Assembly (NCBI GenBank): GCA_963742345.1
Contig: CAVULO010000012.1
Coordinates: 62,001 to 126,000, forward strand
From: Pseudolabrys sp963742345
GTDB taxonomy: Bacteria; Pseudomonadota; Alphaproteobacteria; Rhizobiales; Xanthobacteraceae
Direction of reading: 5' to 3'
DNA: 64,000 nucleotides
Each line of letters begins with the position of its first letter. Position 1 is the stretch's first letter. Made by a program: the position numbers and the translations under genes. The notes under the pieces were generated by a model, which was not told the DNA's origin, searched no databases, and saw nothing but the letters and a program-made list of their open reading frames with translations. Of the stretch, positions 56,743 to 64,000 are shown piece by piece.

Positions 56743-57213
56743 CTATTCTGTCTTCATCGCGCCAATTGCGCCGGCGCGCGCCGCGACAAGACCTTCGCGC
56801 GCGAGTTCATCGGCGCGTTCGTTCATGGCGTGACCGGCATGGCCCTTGACCCAGTGCCAATGCACCTTGTGATGGCCGAGCGCCTCATCCAGCCGCTTCC
56901 ATAGGTCGACATTTTTCACCGGCTTCTTGTCGGCTGTGCGCCAGCCATTTTTCTTCCAGCCGTGAATCCACGTCGTGATGCCGTTCTTGAGATATTCGCT
57001 GTCGGTATGAAGATCGACGGTACACGGCCGCTTGAGCGCCTCAAGAGCCGAGATTGCGGCCATCAACTCCATGCGATTGTTTGTCGTGTGCGGTTCGCCG
57101 CCTTTGAGTTCTTTTTCGTGGTCGCCAAAAGTAAGGATCGCACCCCAGCCTCCGGGCCCAGGGTTACCGGAGCAGGCGCCGTCAGTGTGAATGGTGACGC
57201 GCTGCTCGCTCAC
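56743..57213 (-). CDS. rnhA: ribonuclease HI
   Basis: 156 residues from the GTG at 57213 (VSEQRVTIHTDGACSGNPGP), intact. All four catalytic acids are seen: HTDGACSGN, NRMELMAAISAL, HTDSEYLKNG and NERADELAREG; the basic protrusion GWKKNGWRTADKKPVKN is typical. It removes RNA from RNA-DNA hybrids. In the common order ispH-thrB-rnhA, 56 bases after thrB. Confidence 0.96.
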   Translation of the reverse strand: MSEQRVTIHTDGACSGNPGPGGWGAILTFGDHEKELKGGEPHTTNNRMELMAAISALEALKRPCTVDLHTDSEYLKNGITTWIHGWKKNGWRTADKKPVKNVDLWKRLDEALGHHKVHWHWVKGHAGHAMNERADELAREGLVAARAGAIGAMKTE

Positions 57214-57269
57214 GCGAATAGTCCCTTGCGCGTAGACTTGACCCAAAAGCCGGCGCCCATTTCTCGAAA

Positions 57270-58237
57270 TCATGCGCCGAGGCCGTAATCCTGCACGCTT
57301 TTCACCGACTGGTGAAAGCGCAGCTTGCGGTAATATTCCAGCGGATCTTTCGGCCGCACCAGCGCGCCGTCCGGCACCGCCAGCCAGTCCACCAGCCGCG
57401 TCAGCAGAAAACGCATGGCCGCGCCCCGCGCCAGTATGGGTAGCGCGTCCCGCTCGGGCGCCGAAAGCGCCCGCACTTTGCCGTAGGCGTTGAGCAACGC
57501 GCGCCCCTTGGTCACGTTGTAGGAGTGATCCGGCTCGAAGCACCAGGCGTTGAGGCAAACGGCGACGTCATAGGCGAGCGTATCCGTGCAGGCGAAGTAG
57601 AAATCGATCAGGCCGGACAGCCTGTCGCCGAGGAAGAATACGTTGTCGGGAAAGAGATCGGCATGGATCACGCCTTGCGGCAGCTCGCGCGGCCAGGATT
57701 TTTCCAGCGCATCGAGTTCTTTTGCGATTTCCGCACAAAGCCCCTGCCGCACGCTGTCGCCCCGCGGCCTTGGCATGCTCGTAGAGCGGCCGCCAGCTCT
57801 CGATCGACAGCGCGTTCGCGCGCTTTGGCTTGAAATCGCCGCCGGCGACGATGCAGCCGCGCCACCGCCTCACCCACCGCCGCGCAGTGGCCGGGGTTCG
57901 GCCGCCGGATCCATAGCCCATCGAGAAAGGTGACGATCGCTGCCGGCCTCCCGGCGATCTTGCCGAGCACGCCGCCTTGTTTGTTCTTCACCGGCTGCGG
58001 ACAGGTGATGCCGCGCGCCGCCAGATGCTCCATCAGCCCCAGAAAGAACGGCAGGTCGCCTTCGGCGACGCGCTTTTCATAGAGCGTGAGAATGAAATTG
58101 CCGGTGCCGGTGTGCACCAGGAAATTGGAATTCTCTACGCCTTCGGCGATGCCCTTGTAGGATAGCAGTTCGCCGATGTCGTAACCGGAAAGAAAGCGGG
58201 TGAGATCTTCCGCCGAAACGTCGGTGTAGACCGCCAT
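57270..58237 (-). CDS. thrB: homoserine kinase, type II (several frame breaks)
   Basis: About 322 codons of the aminoglycoside-phosphotransferase-fold homoserine kinase used by alphaproteobacteria. ATG 58237: MAVYTDVSAEDLTRFLSGYD. Then YKGIAEGVENSNFLVHTGTG, RGITCPQPVKNKQGGVLGKI, after frame changes FKPKRANALSIESWRPLYEH, and the catalytic loop GVIHADLFPDNVFFLGDRLS with GLIDFYFACTDTLAYDVAVC. The C-terminal part is open to SVQDYGLGA. Threonine pathway, cytosolic. Length 2 mod 3. Located between ispH and rnhA. Confidence 0.9.
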
Positions 58238-58244
58238 GAGAGCG

Positions 58245-59224
58245 TCACTCCGCCGCCTCGTGCTCGCGCAGCGGGCGGGGCAGCGGGAAGAACACTCCCT
58301 CCTCCGTCGCCGTGACGGTTTCGATGTCGAGTGCGTAGCGCTCGGCGAAGGCGCCCATGATCTCCTCAACCAGCACTTCAGGCGCAGAGGCGCCGGCGGT
58401 GATGCCGAGCCGCTTCACGCCGTCGAAATCGCTCCAGTCGATATCGGCGGCGCGCTGCACCAGCACCGCGCGCGGGCAGCCCGACTTCTCGGCAACTTCC
58501 TTGAGGCGCTGCGAGTTCGACGAATTCGGCGCGCCAACCACGATCATGGCATCGACGATCGGCGCAACGCGCTTGACCGCATCCTGGCGGTTGGTGGTGG
58601 CGTAGCAGATGTCTTCCTTGTGCGGGCCGGCAGATATCCGGGAAAGCGCCGCTTCAGGAGTTCGACGATGGCTGCGGTATCGTCCACCGACAGCGTCGTC
58701 TGCGTCACATACGCGAGCTTACTGGCATCGCGCGGCGTGAATTTTTCCACATCGTCGCAGCGTCTCGAACCAGCGTGATGCTGCCGGCCGGCAATTGGCC
58801 CATGGTGCCGACGACTTCCGGATGGCCGGCATGGCCGATGAGCACGATCTCGCGCCCGCGCCGGTTATGAATCTCAGCCTCGCGATGCACCTTGGTCACC
58901 AGCGGGCAGGTCGCGTCGATCGTGAACAGATTGCGCCGCGCCGCCTCCTCGGGGATCGCGCGTGCCACACCGTGCGCCGAAAAGATCACCGGGCGCATGG
59001 TCGTCGGGAACCTCGCTGAGTTCCTCGACAAAGATTGCGCCCTTGGCGCGCAGGCTGTCGACGACATAGCGATTGTGCACGATCTCGTGGCGCACATAGA
59101 CCGGCGCCCCGTAAATCGCGAGCGCCCGCTCCACCAATTCGATGGCGCGCACGACGCCGGCGCAGAAACCGCGCGGCGAACACAGCAGCACCTTAAGGAC
59201 GGGCTTTGGCGAACTTGATGCCAT
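58245..59224 (-). CDS. ispH: 4-hydroxy-3-methylbut-2-enyl diphosphate reductase IspH (several frame breaks)
   Basis: Last enzyme of the MEP isoprenoid pathway, a 4Fe-4S protein, about 326 codons. Cluster-binding cysteines in LLCSPRGFCAGV, IDATCPLVTKVHREAE and the KEDICYATTNRQ segment; RHEIVHNRYVV, FSAHGVARAIPEEA and IVVGAPNSSNSQRLKEVAEK are also conserved. Frame changes fall near 59000, 58760, 58630 and others, each by one base; length 2 mod 3. It ends 8 bases before thrB, so the two are one operon. Essential, so the breaks are almost certainly artificial. Confidence 0.92.
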
Positions 59225-59412
59225 TATTAACCTCGAAAGCGCGCGATTTTAGCGCACATTTGCGGCATCGACATGGGCCGCGCCGGCCCTCCCTGTCAAG
59301 CGGAACGGTTGCATGACCCCGTCTCTGCCCCTATATTCCGCCCACTTTCCGATCATCATCGATGATCTGAAGCTTCGCCCAGGGGCGGGCGAAGCATAGA
59401 GGAGATTTTGCC

Positions 59413-60129
59413 ATGGCGACCGCAGCACCCTTGATGCCAAAGGCGACCGCCGTCTGGCTGTTGGACAACACCGCGCTGTCGTTCGACCAGATCGCCGAAT
59501 TCTGCAAACTGCATCCGCTGGAAGTGAAGGCGATCGCCGATGGCGACGCCGCACAGGGAATTAAGGGCCTCGACCCTATCCTGACCGGCCAGTTGACCCG
59601 CGAGCAGATCGCCGAGGCCGAAAAAAACCCGGAGACCCGCCTGAAGCTGACGGAGCCGAAAGTCGCGGTTCCGACCGACCGAGCGCGGCAAGAAAGGCCC
59701 GCGCTACACGCCTGTTTCGCGCCGCCAGGACCGGCCGAATGCCATTTTGTGGCTGGTGCGCAATCATCCGGAACTCAAGGACAGCGCGATCATGCGGCTC
59801 GTCGGCACCACCAAGTCGACGATTGCCTCGATCCGCGACCGCACGCACTGGAATTCGGCCAATCTGACGCCGATGGATCCTGTGACACTTGGCCTCGCCT
59901 CGCAGATCGACCTCGATCTCGAAGTGCAGCGCGCCAACAAGGAAAAGCCGGCGCCGGTCGATACCGGCGCGACCTTGCTGCCGGCCGCCGAGACCACCGC
60001 TCGCAAGGAGGCCGAAGTCGCCGCCGCCGCAGCGCGAGCCCGAGAAGAAAGCCTGGCGAGCTCGATGTCAGCGCCGTGTTCGCCAAGCTCAAGCAGCTCG
60101 GCGGCAAGGGCGAGAAGGAAGGCGAGTAA
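59413..60129 (+). CDS. trcR: DUF1013 / TrcR-type cell-cycle transcriptional regulator (about three frame breaks)
   Basis: About 238 codons. MATAAPLMPKATAVWLLDNT ALSFDQIAEFCKLHPLEVKA is the conserved N-terminal helix-turn-helix-like part; IKGLDPILTGQLTREQIAEA follows. After a change near 59690 comes YTPVSRRQDRPNAILWLVRN, HPELKDSAIMRLVGTTKSTI (a second helix-turn-helix) and DRTHWNSANLTPMDPVTLG. The end GELDVSAVFAKLKQLGGKGE follows a last change near 60045. The family is restricted to alphaproteobacteria; the regulatory role is taken from named homologues. Transcribed divergently from ispH. Confidence 0.82.
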   Translation: MATAAPLMPKATAVWLLDNTALSFDQIAEFCKLHPLEVKAIADGDAAQGIKGLDPILTGQLTREQIAEAEKNPETRLKLTEPKVAVPTDRARQERPALHACFAPPGPAECHFVAGAQSSGTQGQRDHAARRHHQVDDCLDPRPHALEFGQSDADGSCDTWPRLADRPRSRSAARQQGKAGAGRYRRDLAAGRRDHRSQGGRSRRRRSASPRRKPGELDVSAVFAKLKQLGGKGEKEGE

Positions 60130-60441
60130 ACGCGGCTGAAAAATTTTCATCGCTATTGCGAAAATTTCATAGCCATTGTTTTGTGCGCCGAACGCGCGCG
60201 GGTAGTGCGGTAAGGCACCTCACGCACTGATCGCAATAATGTGATCTGCTCAATGTGCGCGTATTGCGCGCGGAATTGCGATCCCAGTTCCGCATAAGTA
60301 TTTTTGCGAATTCGAAATTAAGTTTGCCTTCACGGGTGAGGCCGACGATCGCACTCGTTGGACGAGATCGAGCGGCGACCAACTCACGACCATCAGCTCG
60401 ACATGTGGCTGTGATGTCGCGCTCCTCACGGGCGCACTCAC
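60130..60441. other. gene-free stretch after trcR
   Basis: A 312-base AT-richer stretch with no convincing gene on either strand: short open frames exist but lack ribosome sites and family resemblance. It holds several TGCGCG-type inverted repeats (TGTGCGCCGAACGCGCGCG near 60181; TGCGCGTATTGCGCGCGG near 60255). Closed by a strong hairpin at 60442-60488, so a long 3' untranslated region or an unrecognised RNA is possible. Confidence 0.45.
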
Positions 60442-60488
60442 CCGGCCGCGCGAGATGCCGCTTCCCACCCGGCACCTCGCGCGGCCGG
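60442..60488 (+). terminator. large hairpin terminator
   Basis: Perfect 13-base arms CCGGCCGCGCGAG and CTCGCGCGGCCGG with an inner TGCCG/CGGCA extension, followed on the plus strand by ATTATTTTT. It would end rightward transcripts; trcR stops 312 bases earlier. It sits 44 bases before the convergent gene's stop. Confidence 0.75.
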
Positions 60489-60532
60489 ATTATTTTTCGG
60501 GATCTTCTCCGCGAGCGGAAGATGCTGGCTCC

Positions 60533-61352
60533 TCAATACCCCCTCGTCCCGTTGACCGCCGCCACATAGCGCGCGACGGATTTTTCCAGCACCTGCTTGG
60601 CATCTTTGGCGATCACGCGGTCGAAATAGTGGCCGTAGATCATGTCGAACTGGAACGGCGCCAGCGCCTTGCCGATGTGCTCGACCTCGCGCGCCGACAG
60701 CGGAATGAAATTCGGGTAGCTGCGCATGAATGAAAGCCATTTGCGGTCGGTGGCAACCGTGAGGATATCGCCGGCGCAAACGATACCGCGGCCGTCCGCA
60801 CCGCCTGCCCAATGCATCACGGTGCCACCTGGAAAATGCCCGCCACACCGCACCAAAGTGACGCCGTCCCAGAGCTTGAACGTGTCGCCGTTCCACAACT
60901 TGATCGCGGCATCCTTGCGCACGATCCAGTCGCTGTCGGCGGCATTGAGATGGATCGGGCAATCAAAGGCGCGCGCCCATTCCACCATCGTCGTGTAGAA
61001 GTGCGGATGCGAGATCGCGATCGCTTTCAGCCCGCCGAGACCCTTGATCATATCGACGGTCGCGGCATCGAGCGTGGCGATGCAGTCCCACAACACATTG
61101 CCGCCCTCCGTGCGTACCAGCAGCGCGCGCTGACCGATGGCGAATGATGGCTGCGAGCCGATGCCGATGATGCCCCGTGTCGTATTCATGGAAACCGTTC
61201 ATGTGGCTCTGCGACAGCGCCTCGAGCGTTGTCCAGGTCTGTCCACGCGGCGGCACGTATTGCCGTTCCTCTTCGCAGATGGCGCATTGTGCCGGCGCCT
61301 TCGCACTTTCCGGATATTGCGTGCCGCAAGCGGTGCAGATGTAAAGAGGCAT
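60533..61352 (-). CDS. zinc-ribbon plus degenerate metallo-beta-lactamase-fold protein (one frame break)
   Basis: About 273 codons. MPLYICTACGTQYPESAKAP AQCAICEEERQYVPPRG is a rubredoxin-like zinc ribbon with two CxxC pairs. One extra base near 61174 joins it to GIIGIGSQPSFAIGQRALLV and a metallo-hydrolase fold: LWDCIATLDAATVDMIKGLG, AIAISHPHFYTTMVEWARAF, LVRCGGHFPGGTVMHWAG, GIVCAGDILTVATDRKW and FDMIYGHYFDRVI. The usual HxHxDH metal site reads HPHFYT, so classic hydrolase chemistry is doubtful. No partner genes are clear. Confidence 0.78.
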
Positions 61353-61376
61353 GAGACATCCCGTTCACGAGGTCTG

Positions 61377-61644
61377 TCACGCGCGCCGGCGGCCGATCCA
61401 GTAGGCAATGATAAATCCGATCACGCCGCCGGGGACAATCGACAACGCCGTAATGACGAATTGCCGTAACGCGCAGCCGAAGCGATCTTCACCACCAAGG
61501 CCACACGAGCCGTAGAGGTTGTGTACATTTCGACGGACAGACGTAAATCGCGAGCGGCACCAGCAACGCACCGAGCGCCATTCCGCCGCACACCAGCCAG
61601 CCAATACTGACGGGTTTGGACGAAGACTGTTCGGCCTTTGTCAT
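61377..61644 (-). CDS. small two-helix membrane protein (one frame break)
   Basis: About 88 residues. ATG 61644 gives MTKAEQSSSKPVSIGWLVCG and GMALGALLVPLAIYVCPSKC, a first membrane helix. One extra base near 61525 leads to SCGLGGEDRFGCALRQF and VITALSIVPGGVIGFIIAYW, a second helix ending IGRRRA. Four cysteines lie between the helices and could form disulfides or bind metal. Family not recognised. It is 24 bases downstream-linked to the zinc-ribbon gene on the same strand. Confidence 0.55.
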
Positions 61645-62101
61645 GGCACAGGTTTTCCGTGGCGCGCAGCGCATTGTCACAGGTCGCAAGATGTTTGCAA
61701 CGCTCTATGAGCGGAGCTCGCTTGCTCAGGTCCCTGATTCAATTTCAAACAGCCAAGCGACATCGCCCGTATTCCCGCGGCAGGCGCCGAGAGACGTTTC
61801 CGGATTGGAACAGGTGAGGCGCCCGCAGGCGCGTCCCTTGCAAGCAAAGCAGGCGTCTGGAGATATAGGTTTTTAGTCCCGCCCGCCGGTCATAGGGAGA
61901 TTTTTACGAGGCGCTGCACCAAGCTCTTACGTGTCTTTTGGAGGACAAAAATACCCGATTCGGGGCCAATCGCGTGCAGCGCAATATTCCAGCAACCCGT
62001 TAAAGCCTTTAAACAAATTAATGTGAGCGAAACCCGTCTTGTGCATGGCAATAATTTTGCTATCTCCACTGTAAATGCGGGGAAAATTACGAGGTGCTGA
62101 C
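61645..62101. other. gene-free stretch with a possible promoter at its right end
   Basis: 457 bases without a supported gene. Near the right end, TTGTGC (62039-62044) and TATCTC (62061-62066) with a 16-base spacer could be a sigma-70 promoter for the small secreted protein at 62102. An AT-rich tract (AAGCCTTTAAACAAATTAATG) lies just upstream of it at about 62008-62028. The rest looks like ordinary spacer. Confidence 0.4.
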
Positions 62102-62347
62102 ATGATATCGCGCAAACTGAAGTTTCTTTCGGCAGCCGTTGGCGCGGCGGCCCTGATTGCGACAGTGGCGGTTGCCCACACGGTCCATACGCACGCGGTT
62201 CCGGCCGATCAGGCGCAGGTGTCGAGCGGCAAGGTCATCGACACAGCCCCCGTCCAAGCGGCGCCTGGCCGGCGACACGGGATCATTGTTTGCGGCATGG
62301 CCATCGACTCGGATTGTGAAAAGATCGAAACGTTGATGCCGATGTGA
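62102..62347 (+). CDS. small secreted protein, unknown
   Basis: 81 residues. ATG 62102 has CGAGGTG upstream. The signal peptide is MISRKLKFLSAAVGAAALIA with TVAVA, probably cut near AVA-HT. The mature part starts HTVHTHAVPADQAQVSSGKV, rich in His at the N terminus, and has one cysteine pair in GIIVCGMAIDSDCEKIETL. It may bind a metal or be an envelope peptide. I do not recognise a family. It is followed by a short hairpin terminator. Confidence 0.5.
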   Translation: MISRKLKFLSAAVGAAALIATVAVAHTVHTHAVPADQAQVSSGKVIDTAPVQAAPGRRHGIIVCGMAIDSDCEKIETLMPM

Positions 62348-62446
62348 ACGCCCGGGAGGCCGTAAGGGGCGCACAAAGCGCGCCCCGTCAACGCGCCAGC
62401 CTGCGTCACGGCGACTTACCCCCAACGGAAGTCATCGAAAAAAATG

Positions 62447-62471
62447 AAAGGCCGCCATTACGGCGGCCTTT
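62447..62471. terminator. hairpin terminator, same stem as at 20651
   Basis: AAAGGCCGCC-ATTAC-GGCGGCCTTT, a perfect 10-base stem with A and T flanks. Serves the small secreted gene on the plus strand and the HlyD gene (stop at 62591) on the minus strand. The stem is identical to that at 20651-20676. The 62348-62590 gap holds no other feature. Confidence 0.75.
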
Positions 62472-62590
62472 CAGAAGAAGCAACCGCAGCCTGTGGCGTT
62501 AACTGCAGCCGCCGCTCCTATTGCAGGCGCTTCAGCAGATCAAATATTCCAACGGCTGGAAGACTCGCTTCAAAGCCGCGCAGGAACGCA

Positions 62591-64000
62591 TCACCGCTCG
62601 TGCAATACTTCTTGCCGGTAGCGCAGCAGTGGCGACAAGAGATAGCTCAGGATTGTGCGTGATCCGGTCTTGATTTCCACCGTCGTCGCCATGCCGGGCG
62701 ACAGATTGACCATCCGTTCGTCGACCTGCATCTGCACACGGTCGAGCGAAATGCGCGCGCTGTAGTTCAGCTCCTGACCTTGAGGCTCGCTGGAGTCGGT
62801 CTGCGTCCCCAGACCGCGGTTGTCGGGGCGGTCTTGTTTGCGGTCACGGATGACGGCGTCCTGCGAAACGCTGAGCACCTGGCCATGCAGGAGGCCGTAG
62901 CGTGTGAAATTAAAGGTGTCGATCTTGATCTCGGCTTCTTGTCCCGCGCGGACAAAGCCGATGTCGCGGTTCGAGACCATCGCCTCGATTTCGAGCCGGC
63001 TATCACTCGGCACGATCACCAGCAGCGACTGCGCAGGCGTGACAACACCGCCGACCGTGTGGATCGCCAATTGCTGCACGATGCCGTCCACGGGAGCGGT
63101 CATTAGCTGAAGCCTGGTCTTCTGCTCCGCCTTGATCAGGTCCTGGGCCAGGCCGCTCGCTTTTTGCTCGGCCTTGGCGAGTTCGTCGGAGAGCGCGTGT
63201 CGATATTCGGCTTCGGCCTGGCCGCGCGTTTCACGAATCGCGGCGGCGGCCGCTTCCGCCTCCTGCAAATGGCTTTTCTGAACGCCGAGGTCCTCTTGTT
63301 GCTCGACCAGCGCCTGGAGGATCTCGAAATAAGTGAGCTTCGAACCCAGCTCTTTGTCCATGAGCGTTTTGCGGATGTCGACCCGCTGCTGGATGACCGG
63401 AATCGTCGTCTCCAGCTTATGGATCGTGGCCGCGATCGTGCCCTGCTCGGCTTCCTTTTGCGCCTGCTGACGGGCAAGGGCCGCCAGCTTGGAGCGGTGC
63501 TCGGCCACCTGGTTGAGCAAAAGCTGGCGCTGTGCTCTGATCAGGGCGGAGTCAGCATCGGCTGGCGGCGTGAAGCCGGCCACCGGATCATCTCCGCCGG
63601 CCAGTGCCGCACGCAGCCGTGCGATGTTTAATTGCTCGGCGAGAAGGTCGTTGTGCGAGTGATCGCGTTCCGCCGCGTTCACGGTCGGATCGAGCTCAAT
63701 CAGCACATCGCCAGCCTTGACCGCCTGCCCGTCCTGCACCCGAATGGAGCGCACCACGCCGGTCTCGAACGGCTGGATGACCTTGGTGCGGCCGCTTGGA
63801 ACGATCTTTCCGGTCGCCGACGCCACGATGTCAATCGTGCCAGCCAAGGCCCAGATCAGCGCTGCACAGAATAGCAGGATAATGGTCGCCCCGATTGCAC
63901 GGCCAATCGGGGACGGCGGCGTTTCCACGATTTCAAGTGCGGCCGGCAAAAACGCCAGCTCTTCGCCATGTCTCCCGCGAAGGGCGCGCTGAAACGGAAT
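62591..64000 (-). CDS. type I secretion membrane-fusion protein, HlyD family (partial, start outside window)
   Basis: At least 469 residues; open to the right edge, so the true start lies beyond 64000. Just before LPAALEIVETPPSPIGRAIG the frame reads RHGEELAFLPA, as in the HlyD N-terminal region. Membrane helix IILLFCAALIWALAGTIDIV, lipoyl half ATGKIVPSGRTKVIQPFETG, a long coiled coil (EAEYRHALSDELAKAEQKAS) and the second lipoyl half VDGIVQQLAIHTVGGVVTPA; C-terminal beta-barrel AMVSNRDIGFVRAGQEAEIK. Works with an ABC exporter (HlyB) and TolC to secrete RTX-type proteins; both would lie to the right. Unbroken. Confidence 0.92.
   Translation of the reverse strand: MPFQRALRGRHGEELAFLPAALEIVETPPSPIGRAIGATIILLFCAALIWALAGTIDIVASATGKIVPSGRTKVIQPFETGVVRSIRVQDGQAVKAGDVLIELDPTVNAAERDHSHNDLLAEQLNIARLRAALAGGDDPVAGFTPPADADSALIRAQRQLLLNQVAEHRSKLAALARQQAQKEAEQGTIAATIHKLETTIPVIQQRVDIRKTLMDKELGSKLTYFEILQALVEQQEDLGVQKSHLQEAEAAAAAIRETRGQAEAEYRHALSDELAKAEQKASGLAQDLIKAEQKTRLQLMTAPVDGIVQQLAIHTVGGVVTPAQSLLVIVPSDSRLEIEAMVSNRDIGFVRAGQEAEIKIDTFNFTRYGLLHGQVLSVSQDAVIRDRKQDRPDNRGLGTQTDSSEPQGQELNYSARISLDRVQMQVDERMVNLSPGMATTVEIKTGSRTILSYLLSPLLRYRQEVLHER

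Noticed and set aside
60167..60475. Open frames of about 100 codons in the stretch after trcR
   Set aside because: They exist on both strands over the same bases, have no ribosome site or recognisable domain, and one crosses the terminator hairpin.
61927..62181. An 84-codon minus-strand open frame overlapping the small secreted gene
   Set aside because: It is antisense to a frame with a good signal peptide and ribosome site, and shows no family resemblance.
62444..62662. A plus-strand open frame between the terminator and hlyD
   Set aside because: It begins inside the terminator hairpin and overlaps the conserved end of hlyD.

Overview
The window looks like a chromosomal segment of a GC-rich alphaproteobacterium of the order Hyphomicrobiales (Rhizobiales), close to the Bradyrhizobium/Rhodopseudomonas/Xanthobacter side of that order. 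This rests on the gene order ruvC-ruvA-ruvB-(NUDIX)-ybgC-...-tolQ-tolR-tolA-tolB-pal-cpoB-tilS-ftsH, on zapA-6S RNA-5-FCL ligase upstream of tkt-gap-pgk-fba, on families largely confined to alphaproteobacteria (DUF1192, DUF1465, DUF2852, DUF4164, TrcR/DUF1013), and on a class I aldolase. Nothing points to a phage, plasmid, insertion sequence, CRISPR array or tRNA. The segment is mostly housekeeping with small accessory patches.

Layout. 0-7 kb: glycolate oxidase GlcD, a small cytochrome c, a tandem universal stress protein behind an FNR/FixK-type box, a GNAT enzyme, a TetR regulator, and a NIPSNAP plus TPP-enzyme pair. 7-11.7 kb: a kinase/P-loop fusion, an MFS exporter, a conserved hypothetical gene and the azlCD amino-acid exporter. 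11.8-25.6 kb (all leftward): ftsH, tilS, the complete Tol-Pal operon, a DUF2852 membrane protein with a TetR regulator sharing matching operators, an alkylated-DNA repair methyltransferase, and ybgC-NUDIX-ruvBAC in a chain of 4-base overlaps. 25.7-31 kb: a translationally coupled FAD monooxygenase/LVIVD-repeat pair, yebC, a methyltransferase/pyruvyltransferase-like protein and a YmdB phosphodiesterase. 31.3-38.6 kb: folate cyclo-ligase, 6S RNA, zapA, DUF4164, then tkt-gap-pgk-fba (Calvin/glycolysis block). 38.8-46.9 kb: a glutathione transferase, a TPR protein, thiE-like, Sel1-repeat, inositol monophosphatase, and an ExbB/MotA-like + OmpA/MotB-like + GNAT operon. 46.9-56.7 kb: an ABC exporter, rpmE, DUF1465, a candidate small RNA, DUF1192, a quinone oxidoreductase, a GGDEF/EAL protein, yqgE, a DsbD-N-like protein and a peroxiredoxin. 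56.7-64 kb: rnhA-thrB-ispH, trcR, a degenerate metallo-beta-lactamase-fold protein, two tiny genes and the start of a HlyD-type secretion adaptor that runs off the window.

Sequence quality. Roughly a hundred reading-frame breaks interrupt otherwise well-conserved genes, including essential ones (ftsH, tilS, ispH, tolB, pgk). In every gene where I followed the frames, each break behaves as one extra base, and gene length modulo 3 equals the number of breaks. That is the signature of insertion-biased sequencing error (an unpolished long-read assembly), not of pseudogenes. Breaks are dense at 1.7-23.7 kb and 43.4-61.6 kb and almost absent at 23.7-43.4 kb. Genes marked as interrupted are therefore annotated as single genes spanning all frames; their ends are supported but internal coordinates shift.

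The most interesting non-routine signals are a candidate small RNA with anti-Shine-Dalgarno motifs near a CtrA-like site (about 49.86-50.0 kb), twin 19-bp operators linking a TetR regulator to a DUF2852 gene, a structured tolB-pal leader, the FAD monooxygenase/LVIVD pair, and the ExbB/OmpA/GNAT operon. None amounts to a clearly new system on sequence alone.
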